Positions 1 through 8,272 of a stretch of 33,867 nt of DNA are shown here, piece by piece (the stretch's first letter is position 1; each line of letters opens with the position of its first letter). The position numbers were made by a program, and so were the translations under genes. The stretch lies in the NCBI RefSeq assembly GCF_900659865.1, contig NZ_LR213813.1:1-33867 (forward strand), read 5' to 3'. The notes under the pieces are model-generated. The model was not told where the DNA came from, made no database searches, and saw nothing but the letters and a program-made list of their open reading frames with translations. This DNA is from Hyella patelloides LEGE 07179. GTDB taxonomy: Bacteria > Cyanobacteriota > Cyanobacteriia > Cyanobacteriales > Xenococcaceae.

Positions 1-1
1 C

Positions 2-262
2 ACCTTGATGGAATTTATTGTTCGTCGCCAATTAACTGAATCAGAGCAATCTATCTCTGGACTTTATTCAGGGAATCCCAAACGCGCTACTTTTTGTCCC
101 ACAGCAGAACAATTATTAGCTGCTTTTTCTGATTTGACTTTGTATCTTTATCCTGATGGCTCTACTGAAATCAGTTCTCTGAATTCCCTTCAAAGACAAA
201 TTTTAAATTTGATGAACATTCCTGAATCGATTTATCTTGTTCCCCAGCTAGTTCCTAATTGA
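2..262 (+). CDS. Transposase C-terminal fragment (IS1634-like), cut by the window edge
   Basis: The reading frame is open to the left edge, so this is the tail of a longer gene and the true start is outside the window. The visible tail of about 85 residues contains a GLYSGNPKRAT segment followed by PTAEQLLAAF and a terminal LNSLQRQILNLMNIP segment. This pattern resembles, from memory, the C-terminus of IS1634/IS4-superfamily DDE transposases common in cyanobacteria. No catalytic residue lies in the visible part, so the family assignment is tentative. It could be the end of an intact element or a remnant. No clear terminal inverted repeat can be recognised after the stop codon. Confidence 0.5.
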   Translation, partial: TLMEFIVRRQLTESEQSISGLYSGNPKRATFCPTAEQLLAAFSDLTLYLYPDGSTEISSLNSLQRQILNLMNIPESIYLVPQLVPN

Positions 263-339
263 CTCCAATCGCTCTAATTATTACTGTGACTTGATTTCAT
301 CGTCTTTATTTGCTCGACCATTTTTAAATTGAGCGAACC

Positions 340-942
340 GTGAGTAATGAAGCAGTAGAATGGCGTTACGGAGAGCTTCCCGACTATTCTCATACAAATG
401 CTTTTTTGGAAAAAGAGCGACAGTATCATCATGCAGAAGGTTCTTTGAATGCGATTGCTGAAAACCTCGTGAAAACGTTTGAGATGGAAGCAACTTTCAA
501 ATCTAATCCCAAACAGTGGATTTCTGTAGTCACAGACAAATTTCGCATGAGCAGCAATGGAGGAAAAGAATATACTGCCGAAGATGTCGCTGAGGAGGGT
601 ACTTATAATCTTTTTCTTGAAGAGTCAGAACATTATCGTCCTTCTGAAGAAACTTTTGAATCCTCCTATCAAATTTTTCATAATGCTTTTCCTGATGGTT
701 TTCTCTGGGAATTAATCGAAGTTTTCAGTGGCCCTCCTAAAGTTATCTTTAAATGGAGACATTGGGGAACTTTCAACGGAGATTACAAAGAGCATCAACC
801 GACGGGAAAAACAATTGAAGTTGTTGGTATTAGCGTTGCCACAGTGACAGAAGATTTAAAAATTGAGTCTCTAGAGCATTTTTTTGATACTGGTAAATTC
901 TTGGGGACATTGACTAGCGGTCGTTGCCCCTTCAATGGTTAA
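340..942 (+). CDS. SnoaL-like protein resembling plant pathogenesis-related proteins
   Basis: A 200-residue soluble protein. It starts at GTG; an in-frame TAA lies 15 bases upstream, and no in-frame ATG gives a fuller domain. Recognisable blocks are WRYGELPDY near the N-terminus, ENLVKTFEMEATFKSNP around residue 45, FPDGFLWELIEVFSGPPKVIFKWRHWG around 115-140, and a C-terminal FFDTGKFLGTL. The order and wording match the SnoaL/NTF2-fold family that includes plant 'pathogen-related protein' homologues such as Arabidopsis At1g78780 (from memory). SnoaL proteins are cone-shaped alpha+beta barrels, some of them cyclases or isomerases. No catalytic role can be assigned here. There is no signal peptide or membrane segment. 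It converges with the dioxygenase gene on the other strand, with a strong hairpin between them. Confidence 0.7.
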   Translation: MSNEAVEWRYGELPDYSHTNAFLEKERQYHHAEGSLNAIAENLVKTFEMEATFKSNPKQWISVVTDKFRMSSNGGKEYTAEDVAEEGTYNLFLEESEHYRPSEETFESSYQIFHNAFPDGFLWELIEVFSGPPKVIFKWRHWGTFNGDYKEHQPTGKTIEVVGISVATVTEDLKIESLEHFFDTGKFLGTLTSGRCPFNG

Positions 943-959
943 GTTCTCGTAAGGGAAAA

Positions 960-1016
960 AAAGAAGGAAGTCCTTTAGGGAAGCGAGTCCTTTAGAGAAG
1001 CGGTATCCTTTAGGAC
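960..1016. repeat. Dispersed TCCTTTAGG-type repeat cluster
   Basis: Three close copies of a TCCTTTAGGG/TCCTTTAGAG/TCCTTTAGGA unit alternate with AAGCG. The same unit recurs at about 4312-4384 and 18495-18512, so this is a dispersed intergenic repeat of this genome. A further small hairpin, CGTCG...CGACG, sits at 1051-1066. Confidence 0.6.
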
Positions 1017-1080
1017 ACTTCGATCGAACCCTATAAATCAGAAGGACATACGTCGCCAATCCGACGGCTCCCCTACGCGA

Positions 1081-1101
1081 TTTTGAGGCAACCTCAAAAA
1101 A
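1081..1101. terminator. Bidirectional terminator-like hairpin between convergent genes
   Basis: TTTTGAGG and CCTCAAAA form a perfect 8-bp stem with a CAA loop, flanked by T and A runs so that it reads as a terminator on both strands. It lies between the 3' ends of the SnoaL-like gene and the dioxygenase gene, where a shared terminator would be expected. Confidence 0.6.
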
Positions 1102-1116
1102 TGTATCCTTATTAAC

Positions 1117-1854
1117 TTACATTTGATCGAATTGAGGATGATATACTTCGTGGAAAAATCTTTGGTGTTTTGGTGCTAGCTTTTCAATAACTACTGGTGG
1201 AATGGTTGGCTTGTGATGACGCACATTAATATGGTTGTAAGCGCAGAAAATTGAGATGCGGGGATTATGAGGATTTTGCCAGGTATCTGCTGAATGTCGC
1301 ACTGCTTCAGAAAAGATCACTAAAGAGCCAGGAGGACAACTATAACTTTCCCATAGTCCCGAATCTTTGGCATCTAGACTAGCAAGAGGATTGCTACGTA
1401 TATTGTAATTGGCTTTGTGGCTGCCTGGAATAAAACAAGTTCCTCCTTTGTTTTCTAGAACTTCATTCAATTCCCAAACTACCCTGGTCATACCAGCATA
1501 AATGCGTCCATCATGAAAATTGTAAGCATAGTTAGGATTGGTAGTACGGCCCCCAGCGTGAGGACTCCATTCTCCCTCTCCCATTTCACGATAATTAAGA
1601 AAAACGCTCTCTAAGCGAATTTTATCGCGGTCTGGGTCGATGACACTTAATAAGGTATCCATTACTACTGGATGATCGATTAGACTAGCAAAAGCACCTC
1701 CAGGGAGACGACGCTGATGAGGAGGTAGTGATTCTGGTTCGTTTTTTTGACGTAGTATAAATTCTTTGAGAACTTCAACTTCTTGCTCTTTTAGTACGGC
1801 GGGTTTGACAATATAACCTTTGAGATCGAAAACAATTCGGTCATGCTGAGACAT
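1117..1854 (-). CDS. Phytanoyl-CoA dioxygenase (PhyH) family protein
   Basis: A 245-residue protein of the non-haem Fe(II)/2-oxoglutarate dioxygenase superfamily, PhyH type. Landmarks are a FDLKGYIVKPAVL start typical of PhyH, a central FHDGRIYAGMTRVVWELNEV containing the probable H-x-D-like iron site, GGTCFIPGSHKANY, and VRHSADTW supplying the distal His, followed by an Arg (NPRISIF) that could hold 2-oxoglutarate. I chose the start at MSQHDR because AGGAGG lies four bases upstream of it. The frame stays open to 1983 and could add 43 basic residues (KIRTKTKKATRKVTK), but these look unlike a PhyH N-terminus. The substrate is unknown; PhyH proteins hydroxylate fatty acyl-CoAs, amino acids, ectoine or secondary metabolites. 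It lies 138 bases downstream of hisIE on the same strand, and cotranscription is possible. Confidence 0.8.
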   Translation of the reverse strand: MSQHDRIVFDLKGYIVKPAVLKEQEVEVLKEFILRQKNEPESLPPHQRRLPGGAFASLIDHPVVMDTLLSVIDPDRDKIRLESVFLNYREMGEGEWSPHAGGRTTNPNYAYNFHDGRIYAGMTRVVWELNEVLENKGGTCFIPGSHKANYNIRSNPLASLDAKDSGLWESYSCPPGSLVIFSEAVRHSADTWQNPHNPRISIFCAYNHINVRHHKPTIPPVVIEKLAPKHQRFFHEVYHPQFDQM

Positions 1855-1992
1855 AGAACCTCCTGAGAAAGCAGAATTAATTAGTTTTGTGACCTTTCTA
1901 GTGGCTTTTTTAGTTTTAGTTCTAATTTTTTGGGAAGTCGGGATAAATGGTTCATTAATCAAGAGATGATATTTTAAGATCAATTAAATTAA

Positions 1993-2625
1993 TTATTTTC
2001 TTCTACTATCCAATTGACGATAAACATCACGAAGATCCACATTATGATGAGCCAGAGCAACCAAAGTATGATATAGTAAATCAGCAGCTTCATACGCGAT
2101 CGCTTCTTGATCGTCATCTTTACAAGCCATTACTACTTCTACTGATTCTTCGCCAATTTTTTTGAGAATTTTATTATCTCCTCCTGCAAATAATTTACAA
2201 GTATACGATTCTTCTGTGGGATTTGATTTGCGTTGTTTAATTACTTTAAAAACTTCAGTTAAAGTATCTGCTGGAGGTAGGGATTTTTGTCCTTCTATTT
2301 GGTGGAAACAGCTTCTTTCTCCCGTATGACAAGCAATATCTCCTACCTGTTCGATTGTTACCAGTAACGCATCACTATCGCAATCGTAACGAATACCTTT
2401 GACCTTTTGAAAATGTCCCGAAGTTGCACCTTTGTGCCATAATTCCTGACGAGAACGACTCCAATACCAAGCTTGTTCGGTTTCTAAAGTCTTTTTTAAA
2501 GATTCACGGTTCATCCAAGCCATCATTAATACTGTACCATCAAGATAGTCTTGTGCGATCGCAGGAACTAATCCTTGTTCGTTGTAGCGGATTTTATCGA
2601 GAGGAATAGCTTGTTTAAGAGACAT
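1993..2625 (-). CDS. hisIE: Bifunctional phosphoribosyl-AMP cyclohydrolase / phosphoribosyl-ATP pyrophosphatase
   Basis: A cytosolic histidine biosynthesis enzyme catalysing the second and third steps. The HisE part hydrolyses PR-ATP to PR-AMP and the HisI part opens the purine ring of PR-AMP. The N-terminal half (about residues 1-115) is the HisI domain, with [18 protein letters not shown], the metal-binding CDSDALL and the later CHTGERSCF. The C-terminal half (about 120-205) is the all-alpha HisE domain, with [13 protein letters not shown] and [14 protein letters not shown]. The length of 210 residues is normal for the fusion. hisS, the other histidine-related gene here, is 27 kb away, so there is no his operon. 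The start ATG has no strong ribosome site, which is common in cyanobacteria. Confidence 0.96.
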   Translation of the reverse strand: MSLKQAIPLDKIRYNEQGLVPAIAQDYLDGTVLMMAWMNRESLKKTLETEQAWYWSRSRQELWHKGATSGHFQKVKGIRYDCDSDALLVTIEQVGDIACHTGERSCFHQIEGQKSLPPADTLTEVFKVIKQRKSNPTEESYTCKLFAGGDNKILKKIGEESVEVVMACKDDDQEAIAYEAADLLYHTLVALAHHNVDLRDVYRQLDSRRK

Positions 2626-3016
2626 TGGAGTAAATAGGTAGGGCTAATTTAAGTAGAGAGTCACAGATTATTCCGCCGTAAAAGCGACGAGACCCCGCGT
2701 CGGCGTAGGACGCAAGGGAATGCTCGTCAAGACACGACGGAGACGGCACGTGACCGTTGGTGAAGTGAGAAGTTACCGAGTCACCGAGTTTTGAAAAATT
2801 CCACACTTAATTACTGAGCTTGGGTTTAATCATATCGGTTTCCCCACTAATGGTTTGTTAAGGAACGGCATACATTATACCTTTACCCTTTCATGTTTCA
2901 CTGAACTTTACGGAAAAGTCTTAAGATGATAATCGCGATCGTACTAACTCACTGTATTTTGTAAACATCTTAGAATATAGGTAATTAAATGTAATAACCA
3001 ATATAAAGACCAACTA
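2626..3016. other. Divergent intergenic region with repeats and a probable promoter
   Basis: This 391-base gap separates hisIE from the M16 protease gene. The left half holds GC-rich palindromic repeats, including the GTCTTG-type element listed separately. The right half is AT-rich, contains a GCGATCG site near 2935, and ends with a plausible but unproven promoter for the protease gene (TTGTAAAC near 2960, followed by AT-rich -10-like sequence). Confidence 0.5.
2684..2733 (-). repeat. GTCTTG-headed structured palindromic element, copy 1
   Basis: Read on the minus strand it starts GTCTTGACGAG and ends CTCGTC. GACGAG/CTCGTC form the outer stem and GCGTC/GACGC an inner hairpin. The head and the fold match the elements inside the IS701 pseudogene at 33.27, 33.43 and 33.70 kb. 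Confidence 0.55.
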
Positions 3017-4303
3017 ATGACCTTGAATCTTGCGGAAAAAAGCCAGCTTAATGCACCCACTATTCAGCGACTTCCCAATGGCTTAACTATTATTGCAGAA
3101 CAAATACCTGTAGATGCAATTAACCTCAATGTGTGGCTTAATGTCGGTTCGGCAAAAGAAACTGATGATATTAATGGAATGGCGCATTTTTTAGAACACA
3201 TGGTCTTTAAAGGTACGTCAAACCTTGGTATCGGCGAATTTGAGCAATTAATTGAGGAAAAAGGTGCAGTTACTAACGCTGCTACTAGCCAAGACTATAC
3301 CCACTACTACATTACCACCGCACCCAAAGACTTTGCGGAACTTGCACCCTTGCAATTAGATGTAGTGTTGAATCCCAGTTTGGAAAATGAAGCTTTTGAA
3401 AGAGAGAAATTAGTAGTTTTAGAAGAAATTCGTCGCTCAGAAGATAATCCCCGTCGTCGTACTTTTTATCAAGCAATGGAGACTTGTTTCGCCAGTTTAC
3501 CCTATCGCCGTCGTGTTTTAGGCCCTACAGAAGTAATTACTAACTTGAAATCTCAACAAATGAAAGATTTCCACGGTAGTTGGTATCAACCTGAGTCGAT
3601 GACAGCAGCAGTAGTGGGTAATTTACCAGTAGAAGAGTTAATTGAGATTGTCAGTAACAGTTTTGCCCAACATTATGGCTCTCAAGAAGCAAGATTGCAA
3701 TCGGTTGCACCTCAATATAACCTGGAAACCCCTTTTACCGAAGTAGTGCGCCAAGAGTTAACTGATGATACTTTGCAACAGGCGCGGATGGTTATGATGT
3801 GGCGTGTCCCTGGTATGGTGGATTTAGCAGAAACATACCCTTTCGATATTCTGGCTGTTATCTTGGGACAGGGTAAAGTATCCCGTTTATTTAGAGACTT
3901 ACGAGAAGAACGAGGCTTGGTAACACAAATTGGTGTTAGTAATATGACTCAAACTCAACAGGGAGTCTTTTATATCTCTGCTCAATTACCCACTGAAAAT
4001 ATTGCAGAAGTAGAAAAAGCAATTACAGACCATATTCGGACAATTCAAAATGAATTAATCGCAGAAAAAGATATTAATCGTATCCGCAAACAAGTAGCTA
4101 ATCGGTTTATCTTTGCCAATGAAAAGCCTAGTTCTCGTGCAAATCTTTACGGTTATTACTATTCTCAACTACAAGATTTAGCTCCTGCTTTAAATTATCC
4201 CGAACATATTCAATCTATAACTGCCAAAGATTTACGGACAGCAGCCCAAAAGTATCTCAATCCTGATGCTTATGGCATTGTAGTAATGAAGCCTGGTCAG
4301 TAA
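3017..4303 (+). CDS. M16 family zinc metallopeptidase
   Basis: A 428-residue protein with the inverted zinc motif HxxEH (His57-Phe-Leu-Glu60-His61) of the pitrilysin/processing-peptidase family, plus the distal acidic ligand region VVLEEIRRSEDNPRR around residues 133-146. The second half carries the R/Y-type substrate-binding region of this family (LFRDLREERGLV, and a YGYYY segment near 375). The length fits the single-unit bacterial M16 class, which works as a dimer and degrades or processes peptides. There is no signal peptide, so a cytoplasmic role is likely. Cyanobacteria often carry two adjacent M16 genes, but only one is visible here. It converges with the GNAT gene. Confidence 0.92.
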   Translation: MTLNLAEKSQLNAPTIQRLPNGLTIIAEQIPVDAINLNVWLNVGSAKETDDINGMAHFLEHMVFKGTSNLGIGEFEQLIEEKGAVTNAATSQDYTHYYITTAPKDFAELAPLQLDVVLNPSLENEAFEREKLVVLEEIRRSEDNPRRRTFYQAMETCFASLPYRRRVLGPTEVITNLKSQQMKDFHGSWYQPESMTAAVVGNLPVEELIEIVSNSFAQHYGSQEARLQSVAPQYNLETPFTEVVRQELTDDTLQQARMVMMWRVPGMVDLAETYPFDILAVILGQGKVSRLFRDLREERGLVTQIGVSNMTQTQQGVFYISAQLPTENIAEVEKAITDHIRTIQNELIAEKDINRIRKQVANRFIFANEKPSSRANLYGYYYSQLQDLAPALNYPEHIQSITAKDLRTAAQKYLNPDAYGIVVMKPGQ

Positions 4304-4311
4304 TTGATTGT

Positions 4312-4384
4312 TAGTCCTAAAGGATACCGCTTCCCTAAAGGACTCGCTACGCATCGCGCGACCGAAGGAAGTCCTTTAGGGCAT
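4312..4384. repeat. Dispersed repeat with inverted CCCTAAAGGACT units
   Basis: CCTAAAGGATACC and CCCTAAAGGACTCG are followed by the inverse AGTCCTTTAGGG, so the region can fold back on itself. The unit is shared with about 960-1016 and 18495-18512. Just downstream GGTGAG (4420) and CTCACC (4441) form a second possible stem that may end the protease transcript. Confidence 0.55.
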
Positions 4385-4576
4385 ATGGTTAATTGTTAGT
4401 TTTAGGGTGGGCGACCATCGGTGAGTACTTTAGTGCAATGCTCACCTTATAAAATAGTACCAGCCACATAAAAGTTAGACACCAAATTATTAATTCACTT
4501 TTAATTTATCTTGTTGTCTCTTGAATCAAGTAGTTGGTCTATAAGAGAAATCAACTAGCACAAATAGACATAGACA

Positions 4577-5212
4577 TCAAGCAAAAGTGTCTCGCTTCAA
4601 GTTCCAAAAAAAGGGTGCATTTTTTGAAGCTTGACTTTTTCTGATGATACTAAAACCATTTCTTTGATAAAATTTTACTGCTTGCTCGGTAAAGGTTAAC
4701 ACGTAGCATTGTAATTTTTCATCATCAGATCGATCGAGAATTGGTTTAAGTAAAACACTACCTACACCTTGTCTTTGATAACTAGGATTGACAAACATCA
4801 AAGCTAAATACCAATGAGGCTGAGTTTGCATATCTCGTTCGTGATAATCTTCAGTAATTTTCAAAAAAGATAGCCAGCGTCCGAGTTTGTTCCAACCACA
4901 CTTGAAAGGTAATAAATATAAGCGTAGCTGCAAGATTAACTGTAACTGTTGTATCCCTGCAAAAGACGATTTTTCTGGTGGCAGCCAAGCAGCAATACCC
5001 TTAAGATCGGATGTGGTGTAAATATGACCATAATAATAGCAATACTCTAAGGCATTTTTAGTCAGCCAAGTTAAAGCCTTTAAGCGTGACTGTTGAGCTT
5101 CTGGTGTGAGATAGCCAAACACGGGATCGTCTTCAAATGCCTTTGCTGCAATTGTACTAGCTTGGTTTATTTGCGATCGCTCTAAGCGAACTACTTCATT
5201 GTTTTTCATCAT
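4577..5212 (-). CDS. GNAT family N-acetyltransferase
   Basis: A 211-residue GNAT-fold protein. The acetyl-CoA pyrophosphate loop (motif A) is VNPSYQRQGVGSVLL around residues 146-160, preceded by the strand HWYLALMF and followed by a typical end (YVLTFTEQAVKFYQRNGF). The N-terminal AAKAFEDDPVFGYLTPE resembles GNAT proteins that act on small molecules. The acceptor is unknown. Two adjacent ATG codons offer starts at 5212 and 5209. It lies 78 bases downstream of the AraC-type regulator on the same strand and may be its target or cotranscribed with it. Confidence 0.85.
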   Translation of the reverse strand: MMKNNEVVRLERSQINQASTIAAKAFEDDPVFGYLTPEAQQSRLKALTWLTKNALEYCYYYGHIYTTSDLKGIAAWLPPEKSSFAGIQQLQLILQLRLYLLPFKCGWNKLGRWLSFLKITEDYHERDMQTQPHWYLALMFVNPSYQRQGVGSVLLKPILDRSDDEKLQCYVLTFTEQAVKFYQRNGFSIIRKSQASKNAPFFWNLKRDTFA

Positions 5213-5290
5213 ATGGTTACTGCTAAAGTTTGTACCTCCTTAGTATCCAAAATGTGTCTATTGATAGTCTTCAAAGTTATTGCTGTGTTT

Positions 5291-6211
5291 TTACAAGTTT
5301 TTGCTGTGAGCTAAAAATTGTTTTGGTGTCGCCCCTACTCGACGCTTGAAATGATAGTTGAGGTGACTCTGGCTAGAAAATCCCGTTGTTTGAGCAACTT
5401 CAGCGATCGCCATATTCTTTAATAACAATTCTTTAGCGCGATTTATACGACATTGAAGCTGAAATTGATGGGGTGCTTTGCCAGTAGTTTGTTTAAACAA
5501 GCGAGCAAAATGATATTCGCTTAACTGTATTACTGCTGCTAATTGTGTCAGAGTCAAATTTTTATCTAAATTGCTGTAGATATAATCGATTACCTGATTC
5601 AATTGTGGCTGAGATAATTTACCTTTACTGGATTTAAGAGGACAACTGCGATTAGAATATCGAGATAATAAATGTACGGCTAAAGCATTTGCCATGGAGT
5701 CTGCGTATAAATTGCTGCTAACTTTGTTTTCCAAAGCATTTTTGAGTGCTATGGCAATCTCTTGAATTAAAGGATCGAAGGAAGATTCAATCTGAGGTAT
5801 TAGTTCTACACTATTGCTCTGATAGAGTTCGTAGCCTAGTTTAGTTATTAAATCAGGTTCTAAATAAATCAGTAAAAAATCTGCTTCTGAGTTCCAAGCA
5901 AATGACTGACTGATGTGTGCAGGATAAATACCAAAGTCTCCTGGAATAGAATTAGATGTAATGATTTTACCTGCAATCTTCTGCTCTAACTTGACTGTTT
6001 TACCTCCATTAAGATAAATTCCATGATAATCGGAATTATGTTCGGGAATCTCAGAAGCTGGTTGATGATGATGCGTAACTTGAATGTTTTTCCAATCTGA
6101 TTTAGAACTAGATATAATCGGTAAACGGGGCAGTTGGGAAAATGCACTTATCTCACGATCGCCGTTAGAATTAACCGATTTTAGCTGAAAATCCCGATTG
6201 ATTTCATTCAT
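5291..6211 (-). CDS. AraC family transcriptional regulator
   Basis: A 306-residue regulator. The C-terminal 100 residues hold the double helix-turn-helix of the AraC/XylS family: LTLTQLAAVIQLSEYHFARLF (first helix pair) and IAEVAQTTGFSSQSHLNYHFK (second), ending with the usual GATPKQF. The N-terminal 190 residues look like a cupin-type sensor domain, including GIYPAHISQSFAW. I chose the ATG at 6211; an in-frame TTG two codons earlier is less likely. The inducer is unknown. The gene begins three bases after the stop of the truncated phosphatase copy, so its old upstream region has been replaced by that fragment or it reads through from it. Confidence 0.88.
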   Translation of the reverse strand: MNEINRDFQLKSVNSNGDREISAFSQLPRLPIISSSKSDWKNIQVTHHHQPASEIPEHNSDYHGIYLNGGKTVKLEQKIAGKIITSNSIPGDFGIYPAHISQSFAWNSEADFLLIYLEPDLITKLGYELYQSNSVELIPQIESSFDPLIQEIAIALKNALENKVSSNLYADSMANALAVHLLSRYSNRSCPLKSSKGKLSQPQLNQVIDYIYSNLDKNLTLTQLAAVIQLSEYHFARLFKQTTGKAPHQFQLQCRINRAKELLLKNMAIAEVAQTTGFSSQSHLNYHFKRRVGATPKQFLAHSKNL

Positions 6212-6213
6212 AA

Positions 6214-6542
6214 TCAAAGCATTCCATATAATTTAATTGTTTTGTTGTCGTTTTTATCTAATACTCCACCACTCAAATGAGAAGTCAGATTAATTGCTTG
6301 TAAGACAGGTTTTCCTGACGCACCTTGAGGATAATCAATTACTGTTACTGCACCATTACCCTGTTTAATACTCCAGAAATTAGCAGGTTTTAAACCTAAA
6401 AGATAGCAAACAATTACTTTATTAATCGCATCATGAGCCACCACAATTCCTGTACGGGGATGATCTGAATTACTATTTTGCTCTACTATTTTTTGCCAAG
6501 CTGCGATCGTCCTTTCCCAAACCTATTGTAAATTTTCTCCTT
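6214..6542 (-). pseudogene. Truncated 3' fragment of the two-domain histidine phosphatase gene
   Basis: This encodes the last 100 or so residues of the same protein that is intact at 16798-18135 (IVVAHDAINKVIVCYLLGL, then LTSHLSGGVLDK). Homology starts abruptly at 6542. A CAG-to-TAG change makes an in-frame amber stop at 6523-6525. The RHG catalytic motifs are missing. Beyond LDK the C-terminus diverges (NDNKTIKLYGML instead of TAAGAL). It is the left end of the direct repeat that frames the island and is very unlikely to be functional. Confidence 0.85.
6254..6542. repeat. Left direct repeat of the island (289 bp)
   Basis: It aligns without gaps at a constant offset of 10566 bases to 16820-17108, with about 20 mismatches counted by eye (about 93% identity). 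Both copies have the same orientation. Similarity stops sharply at 6542/17108. Confidence 0.85.
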
Positions 6543-7008
6543 TAATCGATATTAAGTATTTGGTCATAATTATTTACACACTCATAATTACCTCTTGCCT
6601 CTTGCCTCTTACCTCTTACCTCTTACCTCTTACCTCTTGCCTCTTGCCTCTTGCCTCTTGCCTCTTGCCTATCTCTACCCTCGTAATCTATTTTGCACAG
6701 GTACTTATTCCCTTTCCAGAAAAATATTAATAAGCAAAGTGAAATTTTAAAAATTGAAAATGATTGAGATTTATTGTGTGAGTAAATAATGAACAAAAAT
6801 TCGGTTAATTAAGCATCTGAGAGTTATTATTAGTCATAAAAACTGATTGGAACAATGTCAAATTTCAGCTTATCTTTTCAAGTTAGAACTAATCATAGTT
6901 ATTTGGATATCTAAGTAAATTTTCAGTGGCGGTTTATTAGAAGCAGCAAATATTATTAGGGATGATCGCTTCTTATAGTATGTCTTCTCTATTTTTAGTT
7001 CAATACTT
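6543..7008. other. AT-rich spacer before the vWA gene
   Basis: Apart from the heptamer array at 6588-6671, this 466-base stretch is AT-rich, with no coding pattern or RNA gene that I can see. It must hold the promoter of the plus-strand cluster, but no convincing -35/-10 pair stands out. Confidence 0.4.
6588..6671. repeat. STRR array, 12 copies of TTRCCTC
   Basis: Twelve consecutive 7-bp units: TTACCTC, then TTGCCTC x2, TTACCTC x4, TTGCCTC x4 and TTGCCTA. This is the short tandemly repeated repetitive sequence type known from cyanobacteria. No spacers are present, so it is not CRISPR. Confidence 0.95.
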
Positions 7009-8172
7009 GTGACCAATAACTGCACAGAGATAGCACCAGGAAAAATACCTAAGCCTTGGCAACAATGGGGTTTAAATTTAGTATCCCATATCTATGGCGG
7101 GAGAGATGTGGTAATTGCGATTGACCTTACTGAGAGTGTTGGTTTAAATACAGAAGGTCGTTTACGTTTAACTCAAATTATAGAGGATAGTTTACAGTCT
7201 GGTGATACAGTTTATGTTGTTCCTTTCGCTTCCCAAGTTAATCCTCTACAACCCGATATTAATCCCATCAATCTGCAAAGCGGGATTAAGTTTAGGGGGA
7301 AAGCAGAAGATATTGAGTCAATTTTAAATGTTTTGCCCTTTGAATCGGAAATTAACCTCAGTAATACTGATATTCAAAATGCGGAGTTGTTTACTTATCG
7401 TGGATTAGCACAACTTAATCAATGTCGTCTCGCGAATAATAATGCTATTAAACCCCAGTCTGTGGTTTGGTTAACTGATGCACCCTTATTAACTTCTCCT
7501 GGTATTGCTTCTGATACTTGGGTAGAAACTCCCGCAGATAGTGCATTTCGCGTTGTAGATTCTGAAGCCAGCCAAGATAGACAAAGTTGGTTACAGACTT
7601 TACCACTTAAAAAGCGATCTCGCCAATGGCGAGGCGCGTTGCGATCGCAAACAATTACCACTAAAGATAATAGCACCTATCAACTATCGGTTGTCGATAT
7701 TGCTCCTACAATACAAGAATTTTGTACTCCCGCACCAGGAGGAAAAGAAACCTGTTTGGTAATGCCATATCTTTTCAAGATGTTGTGGCTACCCAGTACT
7801 ACTTTAGGGTGTCTAATAATTGCTGTAGGCTTTTGGGTCAAATATTTAATTAGTCTTAACAAAAAATGGAAAATTAAAATTACTTTTGAATCAGACGACA
7901 CCAGAGAACAACAAACTTGCTATTTAAAACACCAACAAAAAATTGCTATTGGAGATGATAATTTAAATGCAATTCCTTGCCCTGGAGAAGATGTTAGAGG
8001 CTATCTAATTAGGAAGGGAAATCAAATATATTTAAAGCCCACTAAAAATGCTCCTTTCATTTATCGCGATCGCGATTTAGATCGAGAAACAAAAATTACT
8101 CATAATCGCTTTACTATCAATTGTCCTTTTGAGGGTAAAGATTTTGAGATTGGGTTTAGGGTGGTTAAGTAG
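7009..8172 (+). CDS. Membrane-anchored vWA domain protein of the tubulin-like system
   Basis: A 387-residue protein starting at GTG. Residues 33-160 form a von Willebrand A domain. VVIAIDLTESVG gives the MIDAS signature D39-x-T41-x-S43, and VVWLTDAP supplies Asp157 of the third MIDAS loop. A single membrane helix lies at about 262-282 (STTLGCLIIAVGFWVKYLI), followed by a basic stop and a cytoplasmic-looking beta-rich tail of about 100 residues. vWA domains bind partners through a metal ion. Its place ahead of the tubulin-like gene matches the vWA partner in the FtsZ-like membrane-remodelling neighbourhoods I recall from Makarova and Koonin. A palindromic repeat at 7614-7648 is read in frame and adds about 12 mostly basic residues between the vWA domain and the membrane helix. 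Confidence 0.8.
   Translation: MTNNCTEIAPGKIPKPWQQWGLNLVSHIYGGRDVVIAIDLTESVGLNTEGRLRLTQIIEDSLQSGDTVYVVPFASQVNPLQPDINPINLQSGIKFRGKAEDIESILNVLPFESEINLSNTDIQNAELFTYRGLAQLNQCRLANNNAIKPQSVVWLTDAPLLTSPGIASDTWVETPADSAFRVVDSEASQDRQSWLQTLPLKKRSRQWRGALRSQTITTKDNSTYQLSVVDIAPTIQEFCTPAPGGKETCLVMPYLFKMLWLPSTTLGCLIIAVGFWVKYLISLNKKWKIKITFESDDTREQQTCYLKHQQKIAIGDDNLNAIPCPGEDVRGYLIRKGNQIYLKPTKNAPFIYRDRDLDRETKITHNRFTINCPFEGKDFEIGFRVVK
7614..7648. repeat. Palindromic repeat inside the vWA coding frame
   Basis: CTCGCC-AAT-GGCGAG forms an inner hairpin, GCGAT (7614) and ATCGC (7644) an outer stem, and a HIP1 site overlaps the right end. It is translated without a frameshift as part of KKRSRQWRGALRSQ. Confidence 0.65.
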
Positions 8173-8207
8173 GTATTAGGCAAGAGGTAATAGGCAAGAG
8201 GCAAGAG
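8173..8207. repeat. STRR array, 5 units, inverted orientation
   Basis: Units GTATTAG, GCAAGAG, GTAATAG, GCAAGAG and GCAAGAG follow directly after the stop codon of the vWA gene. They are the reverse complement of the TTRCCTC unit used in the other arrays. Confidence 0.85.
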
Positions 8208-8272
8208 TAATTATGGCATAAAAGTAAATAATAAAAGTTTAATTTAGTAAATTTTAGAAAGTAGAAAAATTG

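Noticed and set aside
871-1059. 62-codon minus-strand open frame
   Set aside because: It crosses the TCCTTTAGG repeat cluster and overlaps the end of the SnoaL-like gene. No coding character.
2615-2806. 63-codon minus-strand open frame overlapping the hisIE start
   Set aside because: It runs through palindromic repeats and has no domain or ribosome site.
6588-6671. Tandem repeats as a CRISPR array
   Set aside because: Units are 7 bp and contiguous with no spacers, and no cas genes are near. These are STRRs.
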